DNA from: Parietichytrium sp. I65-24A
Taxonomy: Eukaryota; Sar; Bigyra; Thraustochytrida; Thraustochytriidae
Length of the DNA stretch: 64,000 nt
Assembly (NCBI GenBank): GCA_012862575.1
Contig: BLSF01000010.1
Location: forward strand, 703,193 to 767,192
Direction: 5' to 3'
Below are positions 29,224 through 40,818 of the stretch, one piece after another (positions within the stretch are counted from its first letter, which is position 1; each line of letters opens with the position of its first letter). The notes beneath the pieces were generated by a model. The model did no database searches. It saw nothing but the letters and a program-made list of their open reading frames with translations, and was not told where the DNA came from. The position numbers were made by a program, and so were the translations under genes.

Positions 29224-32007
29224 TCAAGGGTATACCCCAAGCTGTTTCTGAGTGATGGCCGCCGCTCTTTGGCGCCTTCTACGAACGACAAAAGCTGTGG
29301 CCCCTCCCAGCACGAGGAGGGCAACAGCGACTCCAACCAGTGCACCAACAAGTACACCTGAGTCGTCATCGTCGACTTCCTCGCTAACAGTTGGCCAGGG
29401 GGTAATCTGAGTATCTGGAAAGCAGTTCTCCCAAGACTCTCCCTCGAGGCAGTATGCCTCTTCAGATTCGCCAGTGCAGTACTTTGTGGAGACACCAATG
29501 GAGAGCGAATCACTGCAAATGCTGTTATTTGCTAAAGATTCCGAGGTCACGTATTCCGAATTGAGCACTGGCTTGGAGGCCTTCATGAAAGCGGTGTACA
29601 AGTCACAAGATTGGTCCTGCACGCAATTTTCGGCGATGGCAAAATCAAAAACGTCGGCCACAGATGCAGCCATAGTCTCAGCAGCGTCCAATCCGACCAA
29701 AAGCCCACTCACTGTGGCATAGTTGGCCAGCTCTGTGGCGTAGTCGACTTCTAATGACATGACGAAGGATTCAGTTGCATCTTCGAAGCCCAAGCTTTCG
29801 CGGCACACGTCGCTGTCGTAGCAGTCCAAATCTCGAAGAAGAACGCCATGGCATCCAATGTCTACCGCAAGATCCACTCGTTTTGCGAGTAGTTCATAGG
29901 CAGCCGAGGCCTCTCCGATATTGATATAAGAAAACCCGTGCGAGTCCTCCCCGTCCTCCACTGCGATTTCGTCCCACGCTGCGGAGCTCGCCTTGTAGTC
30001 GGCGCGGAATGTCTCAACCACCCCTGCGGAAAAGGAGCAAATAACTGTGTGGCCGATGCTTGCCATGGATTGGATCTCATCCTCTGAGTCATGAAGATCC
30101 ATGACAACAATCTGCTTGCCATCCACCTCGTCTTCGCCAATATCAAAATTGGTCGATGAGTCCAAGAACCCGAACGCCAAGTTTGCCCAGGACGCTGGGA
30201 AGGACGGGAGGCCCACCTTGGGTTGACGAGTTGGTGATGCACTAGGAGCCGACGTTACGGCGTCCATGTCGTCTGAAGCTGCAAAACAGTTGATCCACGA
30301 TCCGGACGTGCACAGGCCGTCTGATTCTGATCCGGAGCAGTACTTCAATGAGATGCCATACTCGTCGACGCTCGAGCAAGCGGTCGAACTGACGCTGTAC
30401 TCGACAGCGAAAATGGCCTTGTTGGCGGACTGAAAGGGTGCCACCGAATCGCACTCGTCGTATTGTAAGCATTGTTCCACCACCAAAAAGTCGTAGTCGT
30501 CCACCATCGTGGTGACGAGATCTAGGGTGTTCTTGAGCCCAACCATGAGCCCAATGCTGTGGCCAATCTCGGTATGCCATCTGTTGAAAAGGACCTGGGC
30601 TGCTTTAGCCGCCGCCTTTGTGGTGGTGCCTGAAAGGGCAGTTCTGCACTCTGAATTGTCGTAGCAATCCACGTTGTCCAGCTCCACGGCGTCGCAGCCC
30701 TTCTTTTGTGCTTGCACAAATCGTGGTGTGAGCAAGGCTTTCAGTTCATCCAACTTGTAAATGTCCAACCAGTACTCGTCCCATCCGCTCATTTTTGCTG
30801 CGCTGACCTCCTGCCAAGCCTCCAGATTGTCTTGAACATCTTCGCGGTATGGTTCCAGACTGCCTGCCGAGAAGTAGCAGGACACGATATGGCCATTGGC
30901 TTTGTAGGTGCTGATCTGTTCCGCAGTGGTGTCCCACATGTCCACAAAGACCACTTTGTATCCCGAAACAGTGTCCTCGCCGCCGTCCTCCCAGCCCCAC
31001 GCCATGTTGCTCCAGGTGAGCCCCAAGGTCATCGTGCTTTCGAAGTCTGCGGGGTTGATTGTCGGGACTGGAGTAGGCACGGTCCCTGTCGATTTGGTTG
31101 GTGCTGGAGTAGGTCTAGGGGTCGGGGTCGTGGGGGCAACTGGTGCAGCCGTCGTCGGCGCTGTCGGGGTTGCGGTGAAGCAGTTGATCCAGCTTCCAGA
31201 TGAGCAGAGGCCATCGCTTTCGCTGCCTGAGCAGTACTTTGTGGACATGCCGTACGTTTCAGCCGTGGTACACCGGGAACTCGAGGTGCTGTACTCGACG
31301 TTGAAGATCGCCTTGTTGAGATTCTGGAACGGCGTTAGTTTGGAGCATTCACTGTACTGCTGGCACTGCTCATTGATGGCAAAGTCGTAAGAAGAAGCCA
31401 TCGAGGAAGCCAGTGCCAGCGCATTCTTCATTCCAATGCTCAGGCCGATGGAATGCGCATACTCGATCTGCCATTCGTTGTAAGCTATCTGGGCAGTCTG
31501 CGCGCTGGAGCTGGACGAGAGCGAGGAGATGGCTGTCCAGCATTCGGAATTGTCATAGCAGTCAATGTTGTCCGGCTCCAGACCATCGCAGCCGTTCGTC
31601 TTGGCCTTGTCCATGACTGGGATCATGATCTGCTTCAAGACATCGAGATTGGTGATGTCTGCCCAATACTCATCCCAGCCGTCCATCTTTGCCACTTTGA
31701 CCTGGGTCCACAATGCTTCCTCTGCAGTGGTCCATGTTCGAAAAGGCTCATAGGTTCCAACGGAGAAATAGCAAATCACGAGTTTACCGGCGTCCTTGTA
31801 GGTCTGGATCTGGGTGGTCTTGTCGATGTCGACGAACACCACATAGTTGTCTCCAACGGTGTCCACACCACCAGAGTCCCAGCCCCAGGCGAGGTTCGCC
31901 CAGGTTGTGCCGGACGGAATCGCGGTGTCCGCCGAGACGAGGGGCTGCAGGCTTGCCGCAGCCACCAAGGCCAAGGCCATGGCCGAGGCCGAACATGAAG
32001 ATTTCAT
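29224..32007 (-). CDS. Type I membrane protein with three GH114-like domains
   Basis: A single-exon gene of 927 aa. Residues 1-26 are a signal peptide (ALALVAAASLQPLVSA). Three homologous TIM-barrel units of about 240-260 residues follow, at about 33-270, 325-590 and 608-865. Domain 1 starts TWANLAWGWDSGGVDTV and domain 2 TWSNMAWGWEDGGEDTV. GH114 enzymes are endo-alpha-1,4-polygalactosaminidases. Domain 1 has GWDEYWADI and GLEPDNIDCYDN (142-153), the form expected for the active-site strand; domain 2 has AVELDNVDCYDN. Domain 3 has GVLLRDLDCYDS, lacking the Glu and Asn. A Pro-Thr linker separates domains 1 and 2. Residues about 885-905 are a transmembrane helix (GVLVGALVGVAVALLVLGGA) followed by RRRRQR and a short tail. 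It is probably a surface glycan-binding or degrading protein; the substrate is unknown. Confidence 0.82.
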   Translation of the reverse strand: MKSSCSASAMALALVAAASLQPLVSADTAIPSGTTWANLAWGWDSGGVDTVGDNYVVFVDIDKTTQIQTYKDAGKLVICYFSVGTYEPFRTWTTAEEALWTQVKVAKMDGWDEYWADITNLDVLKQIMIPVMDKAKTNGCDGLEPDNIDCYDNSECWTAISSLSSSSSAQTAQIAYNEWQIEYAHSIGLSIGMKNALALASSMASSYDFAINEQCQQYSECSKLTPFQNLNKAIFNVEYSTSSSRCTTAETYGMSTKYCSGSESDGLCSSGSWINCFTATPTAPTTAAPVAPTTPTPRPTPAPTKSTGTVPTPVPTINPADFESTMTLGLTWSNMAWGWEDGGEDTVSGYKVVFVDMWDTTAEQISTYKANGHIVSCYFSAGSLEPYREDVQDNLEAWQEVSAAKMSGWDEYWLDIYKLDELKALLTPRFVQAQKKGCDAVELDNVDCYDNSECRTALSGTTTKAAAKAAQVLFNRWHTEIGHSIGLMVGLKNTLDLVTTMVDDYDFLVVEQCLQYDECDSVAPFQSANKAIFAVEYSVSSTACSSVDEYGISLKYCSGSESDGLCTSGSWINCFAASDDMDAVTSAPSASPTRQPKVGLPSFPASWANLAFGFLDSSTNFDIGEDEVDGKQIVVMDLHDSEDEIQSMASIGHTVICSFSAGVVETFRADYKASSAAWDEIAVEDGEDSHGFSYINIGEASAAYELLAKRVDLAVDIGCHGVLLRDLDCYDSDVCRESLGFEDATESFVMSLEVDYATELANYATVSGLLVGLDAAETMAASVADVFDFAIAENCVQDQSCDLYTAFMKASKPVLNSEYVTSESLANNSICSDSLSIGVSTKYCTGESEEAYCLEGESWENCFPDTQITPWPTVSEEVDDDDSGVLVGALVGVAVALLVLGGATAFVVRRRRQRAAAITQKQLGVYP

Positions 32008-35000
32008 CTTCAGCTGTTGATCGGTGAGTTCACCAGACTAAGAGACCGACCAGCCGGCGACAAAGCAAATGCGCGGCGGCCCGGAGTTGAAGGTTTGCTG
32101 TTCTCTTCCTCAGCCCTGCAACAACCACACATGAGCTTTATACTTACGCTCAGATCACGATCCAACACTCCCGTTCTCTTCTCACACCGGACGTAATCCC
32201 ACACAATGCATGAATGACACTACAAAAATTACATCCTCTTCCTCCTCCCTCGCGACGGTAGCTCCTCTCACTCACAGCAGCGCTAGTTCGAACACCTATA
32301 GTTTAGTACCGTCTCGCACACCGACGCTAGGATTATGAAAGTTATGAACATAAACCGCTGTGAGATTCTCTTTTTTCCTTTGTTTCTTCTTTGTTTCTTT
32401 TGGCCTCTGGCTCCACTGGCCCTCCCTCCACCTGTTTCACCTTCCTCCTCAGCCTCCTCGGGTACTCACAGCCAGCAACTCGCCGGCGAAATGCACCAAG
32501 CACTGCAACAGCAGTGTTTATAAAAACATCATAATCAAATTTCAAAATTCATCAAACTCACAACCAGATCAAATCAAAACGCTACTGAGTACTGCGCACT
32601 CCCGCGCCTCGTGGCAAGGAGCGTCGCGTCCACATGGCCCTCACTCTCAAACTCACAAAGTCACCAGTCACTCACACATCTGTACGAGTAGCAGGGCTAG
32701 CGGGGACAGGAGCGATCGATTGTCATCGACCACGAGTCTGTCTGTCTGTCTGTCTGGCTGGCTGGCTAACTTGAACGCTGGGGAGAGCAAGAGAGAGTTG
32801 GAGGGAGAGCGGCAGTTGATGGAATTATTGGTTGTTGATTGGATTATTATTCCAATCGACTTATCGTGACCGAGTAGAGAAGGCCCGGCCTGGCGCACAC
32901 CTGGCGACGCCGGGTAGGAGCTGTCTGAGCTACGATAAGAGTGAGATTTCTCACGAGACAGTCTGCCTGTCTGTGTCTGTCGTACTTGCAGTCAGTCAGT
33001 ACCGGTGGTCTGGGTGGTGGTGACTGGGTGCCAGTACAGTACCGTACAGATGGGAGGAAGAGCCAGGACGTCTCAGCTGAGCTCCTGCTCCTTCTCCTTC
33101 TCCGTCTCGCTCTGGGATTTAACAGCTTTTGTTTTGCTGCATTCCTTCCTCTTATCTGTCCACGGCAGTGTCGGCGTTCGACTCGCGTGGCAGTGAGAAT
33201 GAAACGATACAAAACGTTCGGATCTTCTCAACCTCCTTTCCAGTGGGTGCCGTTACATGTGTGGACACGGTGACCTCCCTTTCGTCTCTTTACTGCCTTC
33301 CTCTGTCCTTTATCGACTCGCTCGCTTCTCAAAGCTCACAGCAGCACTCACAGCAGCACTCACGAATGCCGCGATAACAACGAGTCGGTACCAATACGAG
33401 GAAGTCATATCACGGCTCAAGCCTTGTCTTTGTCTTTGTCTTGAGTCTTGTGTCTTTGCTGAGTCTGAATGACTGTGCACTTGATAAGCTTAAGTGACAG
33501 TGATTTCTGTAAAAGTTCTGAGCTGACTTTCGACGTCTTTGGACTCACGAACTGCTGCCACTCTCTGTGTGTATGTATTCCAAATGACAAATCCAAATGA
33601 CAAATTGTACATGACTGAGAGAGTTTGCTCCGACTGCTTATTTACTGTTAATTCTGCACTTGGCGATCTGAATTCTGCATTTATTTACATCAGTTTACTC
33701 ACGGTGTCAGGATGTTATGAATTATGCTAAATTCGTCGAGTCGTGAGTCCTTTCAGAGGCTCAATCAAAAAAGCAAAAGTGATACATTTTTATACTGTCA
33801 ACTTGCGATGCCTTCCACCTTGGGTCCAGAGGACGCCAAAATTCTAGCCTCCTAGTGCGGTACTATAAGAGGTCATAGCGCAAAATTGGAGCCGTCTCCA
33901 CAGTCTCCACATTGCCAATTGGAAAACCCACTTTTTCACAATTTCGCCTAGTCCAATGTCGTAAGTGTCATTTAAAAGTACTAGCACACCATCCCCTCCC
34001 ACCCTGTATGTAATGCGTCATAGTCGAAACATGTAACGAGGACCACTGTACACTCTCTTTACCAAATCCTGGACAATCAACAAGACGCTTTTTTACTCAC
34101 AGTCAATCAATAGTTCGTTCGAAGGTGAGAATGTGAGATCGACAAATCAGAATTCAGAATTTGAAAAGAAAACAAGAACGAAAATGATGAAGTTTAGATT
34201 TAGAATTGATTCAAAAAGACAGAAGATGGAGAACTCGAGACGTACTAGTAAATTAAAAGCCAGATTGATTAAAGTCTTGAGATGCCAGTCCAGGCGATCC
34301 AAAGCTTTACAACGGGTTCAATCTTGCTCTCTTCCGTCTCTGGTCCAAGTGGCCTTCGATGATCGGCATAGTCGGCATTGCCGCAACGAGTGCGTCAAGA
34401 GTTTACGGGCTTCGTTAAGTTTAGGCCTACAGCCGGTGTTGTCCCTGCACCTTATGGCGTGCGGCGTAATTGCTGTGTGAAAATGTGAATTGGTACGATT
34501 ACTGAGAAAGCAGAAAGTAAACTTGCTAAGGCGAGTCGAGAATGCGCCAAGAGGTGGCAGGGATGTGTCAACCACCACGTGGCCACTGACGCTCCGGAAA
34601 CACTTTGCTCTCAGTAAGCTATGCGAACAAACTGTGCAAGTACGAGTTCATTTGTGTTTGCACCCGCGACAGTAAGAGCTTACCCGGAATCATCGAGCTA
34701 GTGACTAGCCACGGGACGTGAGATTTATCGGAGATTTTCAATCAAAGATGGCGTGAACTTGAGCTACTCTCCTACGAGCCTGCTTGGCCAACTCGCAATG
34801 TCACATGCATAATTCTACAGGCATGTGACTGAATGCAAAGTCAGTAGGAGCTGTGTGAGAACCTGAGATAGATTTCATTGAAGGTTTTCATACTCAACTG
34901 CAGGTAGACCTCCCGAGTTGAGTTTCTAAATGCCAAGAGCAGTGTGCACACTCTGGTGCTAAACGTCTTGAAACATGCACCCATTGGACGTAGTGAGGAA

Positions 35001-36322
35001 GCGATCCGACCGTGAGCTGCGGTTACCGCTGTCAGTGATTTGTCAGTGGTAAGCTTAGTGGAGTGCCCTGACAGGAAAGAGGTCTATTGAGGGCTTTTGC
35101 CGATGGCCTCTCGCGCAAGCGGGTTGGAAAAGACCAACAATTCCTCCCTTCCTTCCTTCCTTTCATCTATGCGTCGGCACAACTGTGGTCGCATGCACAC
35201 TCAGCACTCAGCAAGTGGAGCACAAGTGAGAGATCAGAACCAACTCCGATTGGCGCACAAGTTTTGGGAGTTCTCGCCAGTGTTGGTACATTGTTCGATA
35301 GCGGGGGTCACGGCCACCCCCACCACGAACAAGCCGGAAGAGAACCAATCAAACTCGCCGAGACTACTGCTGGACACCACCGCTGCTCACTACCGCCTCA
35401 CGGCTCGAGCCAACGTTGCCATGCCTTACACTTTTCACACATCTGGCGTCCCTTGTTCTCTTCCAAGTTACGTGAGTTGTCAGAGAGAGAGAGAGATAGA
35501 GTGCATGGTATGTGTGTGAAAATACTGAGCGCACGCGCACTTTTTCGTTCCGACCATAAAGGAACAAAAGAATCATTCGAAGCGATGAGAAGGTGCGGAA
35601 GAACGCCTCCTGTTCGAGAGCAAAGAGCCGATCGTTGATAAAGAGCAGCTCGTTGATCGAGAATAATGTACTGCTCGTCAGTCCGACATTTTTGCAAATC
35701 TTGGCAAACCCAGAAAAGATAGCAAAAGGATCTTGAGCTCGTCCGACTACGCGAACAGGCGAGCCTTAAGGGGAATTACCATTTACGCATAAGATAGCTT
35801 TTGCTGCGCATTCACATGCAACAAAGACAATAGCAACAAGGATCACTCAAGTTTTAGACTCTTAGTGCTCTAACAGAAATTTTCAAGATTGATTTTCCAT
35901 CAACAAAATAGTGAAATCTAAAGGGAAAAGAAAAGCGGTGCAGCACATCACATGCAATGCTCGAGAGACGAGAGCTCGCAGTGACTCGCGAGCAAAGTCT
36001 TGGCAAGTTACAGTGACCTTGAAAGAAAGGAAGAAAGAAACGGACTGACACGGTTGGTCGTTTGTGCAAGTGGAAAAGACTAACAGGAACAAGACGACAA
36101 CAGAGCCACTCGAAAAGTCTAAGTTCTTATTGAGTATCTGTCACTCTCTCTTCTCTCTTCTCTCTTCCGCTCTACTGCTCAGCACACTTTTTCTCCGCTG
36201 CATGCAAGCTATGCAAGCAACCTTTCCATTTTTTCAATGCTTGAAACATTAGACTATCTGTCTCGCGCTTAGCTCAGACTTTCTCCATTCCTTCAAAACA
36301 TTCGTTCGCTGCTATTTCGCAG
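32008..36322. other. Long gene-poor spacer
   Basis: I see no gene that I can support across about 4.3 kb. Simple repeats are CTGT/GGCT units (32734-32766), CAGCACTCA pairs (33340-33362), a CTTT(GTC) run near 33425-33445 and CCTT units (about 35146-35164). Strong donor-like sites occur (for example TTACGTGAGTTG near 35470 and GACAGTAAGAGC near 34671), so spliced genes with short exons could be hidden here. Confidence 0.35.
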
Positions 36323-36566
36323 GAAAACAAACGTCAAAAGTCGCTGTCTGTTCAACGCACGTACCGACCTGTGAGTACTCCCAGACTTTGTTCAACTCAA
36401 GCCAACTCTCACTCATCTCACTCACTCGCTCTTCCAAAGGCAAGTAAAGGAGGCGGACGACGACGGGGAGGAGGAAGCCCTAGCGCAAGCAAACTACAAA
36501 GAACGCCAAGAGGCATTGGGACTGCGCTCCAAATGTCAGTCAGACACTAGCGGACTAATGAGATAG
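36323..36566 (+). CDS. Candidate short spliced exons, unidentified
   Basis: A 48-nt segment (36323-36370; ENKRQKSLSVQRTYRP) is bounded by GCTATTTCGCAG upstream and GTGAGTACT downstream, both strong splice sites. After 79 nt, an exon from 36450 joins in phase 0 and reads EADDDGEEEALAQANYKERQ, then a basic/polar stretch to a TAG at 36564-36566. The second segment looks like an acidic amphipathic helix. An alternative acceptor at 36439 would give a Gly/Arg-rich reading. The first exon and start are not identified. It may be the 3' part of a multi-exon gene or a coincidence. Confidence 0.25.
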
Positions 36567-36825
36567 GCAGACCAGACCAGCAGAGCAGAGAGAGGAGTGA
36601 GTGAGAGTGACCCAGTCTGTCTACTGGTGCGCGTAAGATGGATCTGTCGATGGAACAGAGTAGCAAGTCTGCCTGACTGCGCGAGCAATCCTCCAATTGG
36701 TCGCGGAGTGGATCGTCCATCGTCCATTGTCGAGCAGCAGGGTATCGTGGTCAGCCACTGCAAGCGATCGAGCGCTGAGAGTCCGGGGAGGGAGGAAAGG
36801 AAGCGAGTCTTTCTGTGTGGAGAAG

Positions 36826-39004
36826 ATGGCAAGGAAACAGGACCAGAATTGGCTTCGGCTGGGCGCAGCAGGAGCAGCGGCCTACATGGGATGGAAGTAT
36901 CTTGATGAGAAGCATCACATTGCGGGAGACATCGACTTGATGCGCCGCCTTGCTAAGATGCGCGCAGATGCCGCTGCGCACGTCAAGAATGGGTACAACG
37001 TCACTGCGCTTTGGTACGACACCTTACGAAAGAACCCCAACAAGCCCTGCTTTCTGTACGAGGACGAGTCTGTTACTTTCGCAGAGGTAGAATTTCGCTC
37101 CAATCAAGTGGCAAACTTTCTCCTGTCCCGCGGGCTCAAGAAGGGAGACACTTGCGCCCTCCTCATGGAGAATCGCCCGGAATTTGTCATCTCATGGTTG
37201 GGAATGACCAAGATCGGAGTCAAGATTGCCATGATCAACACCGCTATCAAGGAGCAAGGCCTGCTCCATTGCATCAAGATCTCCGAGAGCAAGATGGTCT
37301 TCTTTGGAAGCGAGCTCACCGAGCCAGTCGAAACCGTCAAGGATGATCTCGCAGCTATCGGCATCTCGTGTGTCGCACAGGGCGCTCAGGCTCCCGGACC
37401 TTTCGAGAACGTGACCGCGGAGATTAATGAGAGCTCTGGAGCCGCAGTCTCTCCAAAGCATCGCGAGGGAATTACAATGAGCGATACCTTTGGGTACATC
37501 TACACCTCTGGTACTACAGGGCTTCCGAAGGCTGCTATCATCCTTCACTCCAAGTATTACGGATGTAAGTTTGTCGCTCGATTTCGTTTGACGAGTGAGG
37601 CGTCCTTTACTGACACTTGTCCATTTTGTCTTATCTCAACTGTCAATCTCCCATAGTCGGAGGCTTACTCGCCGTTGGTTTTGGTGTAAAGGAGAGCGAC
37701 ATCATTTACACTTGTCTTCCACTCTTTCATTCTGCCGGAGGCGGCCTTGGAATTGGTGCCATGTTCTTCACTGGTTGCACGTAAGTTTTCTTCTCTTTTC
37801 CCCTGTCTTCCAATGAGCCATTCTAACTTGCACAATGGGTTCTCCTTCTCTCTGCAGCGTTGTAATCCGCAAAAAGTTTAGCGCAAAGAACTTTTGGAAA
37901 GACTGCGTCAAATACAAGTGCACGGTTGTCCAGTACATTGGAGAGCTCTGCAAGTATCTTGTGCTTCAGGAACACCAGCCTGAGGAGAGGCAGCACAACG
38001 TGCGTATTGCGATTGGCAACGGTCTCCGCTCGGAGATCTGGGGAGAGTTCCAAGATCGGTTCAACATTCCAGAGATCGGAGAGTTCTTCGGATCCACTGA
38101 AGGAAACGTACGTTGTTATTGAGTTTTTGTTGAAAGTCGACGTGGAGGTTGAGTGAGCATGATGAAGACTCACGTGGTAGCGTATCTGTTGTTCACCGAT
38201 TTGATCTTAAAACATTCACAGGGATCCCTCATCAACCACTGCACGACCCCTGACGCACGTGGCGCGTGCGGTCGGATGGGCACTCTCATGGCAAAGCTTT
38301 CTGGAATGCGCATTGTCAAATTTGACGTGGTTGATGAAGAGCCAATTCGCGGCAATAACGGCTTTTGCATTGACTGCGACCATGATGAGCCTGGCGAATT
38401 GCTGTGCCCAATCAAAGAAGGCGACCCATTTGGAACCTTTGCGGGATACTCCGACAAGAAGGCTACAGAGAAGAAGATCATCCGCGACGTTTTTGTAAAG
38501 GGTGACAAGTACTTTCGAACTGGTGACTTGCTCAGCAGGAGCGCCAAAGGCTTTTACTTTTTCGTGGACCGCATCGGAGACACCTTCCGCTGGAAGGGCG
38601 AGAACTGCTCCACAACCGAAGTCGCTCAAGTGCTTGCTAGGTTCCCTAACGTGGAGGAGTTGAACGTTTATGGAATTCAGATTCCAAACAACATGGACGG
38701 ACGCGCACCGGCAGCTGCGATTACGCCAAAGGATGGAGACATCTCCACCTTGGACTTTGACGGGCTTGCCAAGCACGCAAAGCGCAATCTTCCTTCCTAT
38801 GCTGTACCAATCTTTTTGCGCATTCAGCCCCAGGTTGCTGTAACCGCGACCCTCAAACATCAGAAGGTGCAGTTGCGCAACGAAGGCGTGGATGTGACCG
38901 CTGTGAAGGACCCCATCTACTGGCTCCATCCTCAAAAGCAAACCTATGTGCCATTCACTCTGGAGGATTGGCAGGACGTGGTCGCAATGCGTGCAAAGCT
39001 GTAA
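36826..39004 (+). CDS. FATP-type very-long-chain acyl-CoA synthetase, four exons
   Basis: Exons 36826-37564, 37657-37780, 37858-38107 and 38222-39004 join in frame to 631 aa. Introns are 92, 77 and 114 nt with GTAAGT, GTAAGT and GTACGT donors and CATAG, TGCAG and CACAG acceptors. FATP/ACSVL enzymes activate long and very long fatty acids with ATP and CoA and couple this to uptake. Residues about 9-27 are a hydrophobic N-terminal anchor ([17 protein letters not shown]). The AMP-binding P-loop [14 protein letters not shown] is at about 223-236. EFFGSTEGN spans the exon 3/4 junction. The family motif [19 protein letters not shown] is near 483. Length fits SLC27 members. It is one of the few intron-bearing genes in the window. 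It converges with the catalase gene. Confidence 0.92.
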
Positions 39005-39339
39005 ATGCGCGTCTATTGATGCGTTTCAGAGAAGAAGTGTCTGCTGGCTTTCTTTCCTACGCGGATGCGAGACGAGTCACGTACTTATTTACCAACTAAT
39101 CTACATCATTTTTTTATCACCATCGTTCGATTGATCCGAATTTACGAAGACCATTGCGTTACAGACGTTTTCATTTCGGAGAAACAAAATTGGCATGAGC
39201 CACGAGGGAACGAAAAACAAAACCTTGAGAAAGGTAAAAACCATTTTCTTTTTTAAAAATTTAAATGTGATGATCGATGCCTTATATTCTTATTTCACTG
39301 TTTCAGGCTCCCGTACGGTGACGTTGACTATATCAAAAT
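39005..39339. other. Short convergent 3' spacer
   Basis: AT-rich 335 bp between the FATP stop and the catalase stop. No gene is seen; it presumably holds both 3' UTRs. Confidence 0.5.
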
Positions 39340-40818
39340 TTAAGCCGACTTGGACTCGTAGCCATGGACCTTTTTAAGGGCGCGGCGAACACCAGCCCCG
39401 TAGTCTGGGTCAGCCTTGTCAAAGTGCTGAAGCTGGCGCTCGATGATCTCCTCTGGCACACCGCCCATGTCCTCGGCAATATTTTGAAAGAAGCGTTCCT
39501 TCTCCTCATCGCTGAAGAGACGAAACAGATCACCGGCCTGGCGATAGTTGTCGTTGTCCTTTTGGTGGTCGAACCGGCCTGCAGGTCCATCGATCTCCAG
39601 GGTGGGCTCGGCGCGCTTTGGATCCTCCACAGGGCCTCCGAAAGAGTTTGGCTCGTAGTATGCGTCAGGGTTGCCAGTATCGTTCTGAAAGAACCTCATT
39701 GCCCCGTCCTTATTGTAATGTGCAACTGGGCACCGTGGTCTATTTACAGGGAGTGCCTCGTAGTGAGTTCCAAGGCGATAGCGGTGTGCGTCAGCGTATG
39801 CAAAGATGCGTCCTTGCAAAACACGGTCCGGGGAGAAACCGATGCCAGGCACGATGTTGGATGGCGCAAATGCGACCTGCTCAACTTCCGCATGGTAGTT
39901 GTCCGGGTTTCTGTTGAGCTCCAAGTATCCGACATCGATTGGCGGGAACTCCTTGTGTGGCCAGACTTTGGTAAGGTCAAATGGGTTGTACCACGTCTTT
40001 TTCGCCTCCTCCTCGGTCATGATTTGCACCTGCATCTTCCAGCGAGGGTACTTGCCATTCTCAATGGACTCGTACAAGTCTTTCTGGAAGCTCTCGCGAT
40101 CCTCCCCGATGACCTCCTTGGACTTTTCGTTCGTGAAAAAGTCGTGACCCTGCTCAGTCTTCAAATGGAATTTGACCCACACCCGCTCGTTGTTGTCGTT
40201 GAAGAAGGAGAAGGTGTGCGAGCCATATCCGTTCATGTGCATTGGGTTCTTTGGAATTCCACGGTCAGACATGAGAATGGTGACCTGGTGCAGCGACTCT
40301 GGGGACAGCGACCAGTAGTCCCATTTGGCTGTGGCAGAGCGCATGTTGTTCTTCGGGTGGCGCTTCTGCGTTCGGATGAAGTCTGGGAACTTGTATGGGT
40401 CGCGGAGGAAGAACACCGGAGTGTTGTTACCCACAAGATCCCAGTTTCCCTCGGACGTGTAGAATTTCACTGCGAATCCGCGAACATCGCGCTCAGCATC
40501 AGCGGCTCCGAGCTCGCCAGCCACGTTGGAGAATCGGACCACGACATCGGTCTCGGTCCCTGGCTGGAACACCTTCGCCTTTGTGTACTTGGAGATGTCA
40601 CCAGTCACCTTAAACTTGCCGTACGCGCCCCAGCCTTTGGCATGTACGACGCGCTCCGGAATGCGCTCGCGGTTCTGGTGCGCGAGCTTCTCCACAAGCT
40701 GGTAGTCCTGCAGCAGGATGGGTCCATTCTCACCTGCAGTGATGGAGTACTGGTTGCTCGCGACCGGGCAGCCTGCCGTGGTCGTAAGAGTTGCGCGCTC
40801 TTGCTTGGTCGAGTTCAT
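39340..40818 (-). CDS. Haem catalase, small-subunit type
   Basis: A single-exon gene of 492 aa. Catalase converts H2O2 to water and oxygen. Residues 56-62 (RVVHAKG) hold the distal His59. [15 protein letters not shown] (127-141) holds the catalytic Asn. [14 protein letters not shown] (337-350) holds the proximal haem ligand Tyr341 with Arg337. Length and the absence of a C-terminal flavodoxin-like domain place it with small-subunit catalases. The end (ESKSA) is not a standard PTS1 tripeptide, so peroxisomal import by that route is not evident. The start is the first ATG. It lies convergent to the FATP gene; peroxide removal next to fatty-acid activation is suggestive, but two adjacent genes do not prove linkage. 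The clade and any bacterial origin need a tree. Confidence 0.95.
   Translation of the reverse strand: MNSTKQERATLTTTAGCPVASNQYSITAGENGPILLQDYQLVEKLAHQNRERIPERVVHAKGWGAYGKFKVTGDISKYTKAKVFQPGTETDVVVRFSNVAGELGAADAERDVRGFAVKFYTSEGNWDLVGNNTPVFFLRDPYKFPDFIRTQKRHPKNNMRSATAKWDYWSLSPESLHQVTILMSDRGIPKNPMHMNGYGSHTFSFFNDNNERVWVKFHLKTEQGHDFFTNEKSKEVIGEDRESFQKDLYESIENGKYPRWKMQVQIMTEEEAKKTWYNPFDLTKVWPHKEFPPIDVGYLELNRNPDNYHAEVEQVAFAPSNIVPGIGFSPDRVLQGRIFAYADAHRYRLGTHYEALPVNRPRCPVAHYNKDGAMRFFQNDTGNPDAYYEPNSFGGPVEDPKRAEPTLEIDGPAGRFDHQKDNDNYRQAGDLFRLFSDEEKERFFQNIAEDMGGVPEEIIERQLQHFDKADPDYGAGVRRALKKVHGYESKSA

Noticed and set aside
32008-36822. Search for a transposon in the 4.8-kb spacer
   Set aside because: I found no terminal repeats, transposase or reverse-transcriptase motifs; only simple repeats and short open frames.
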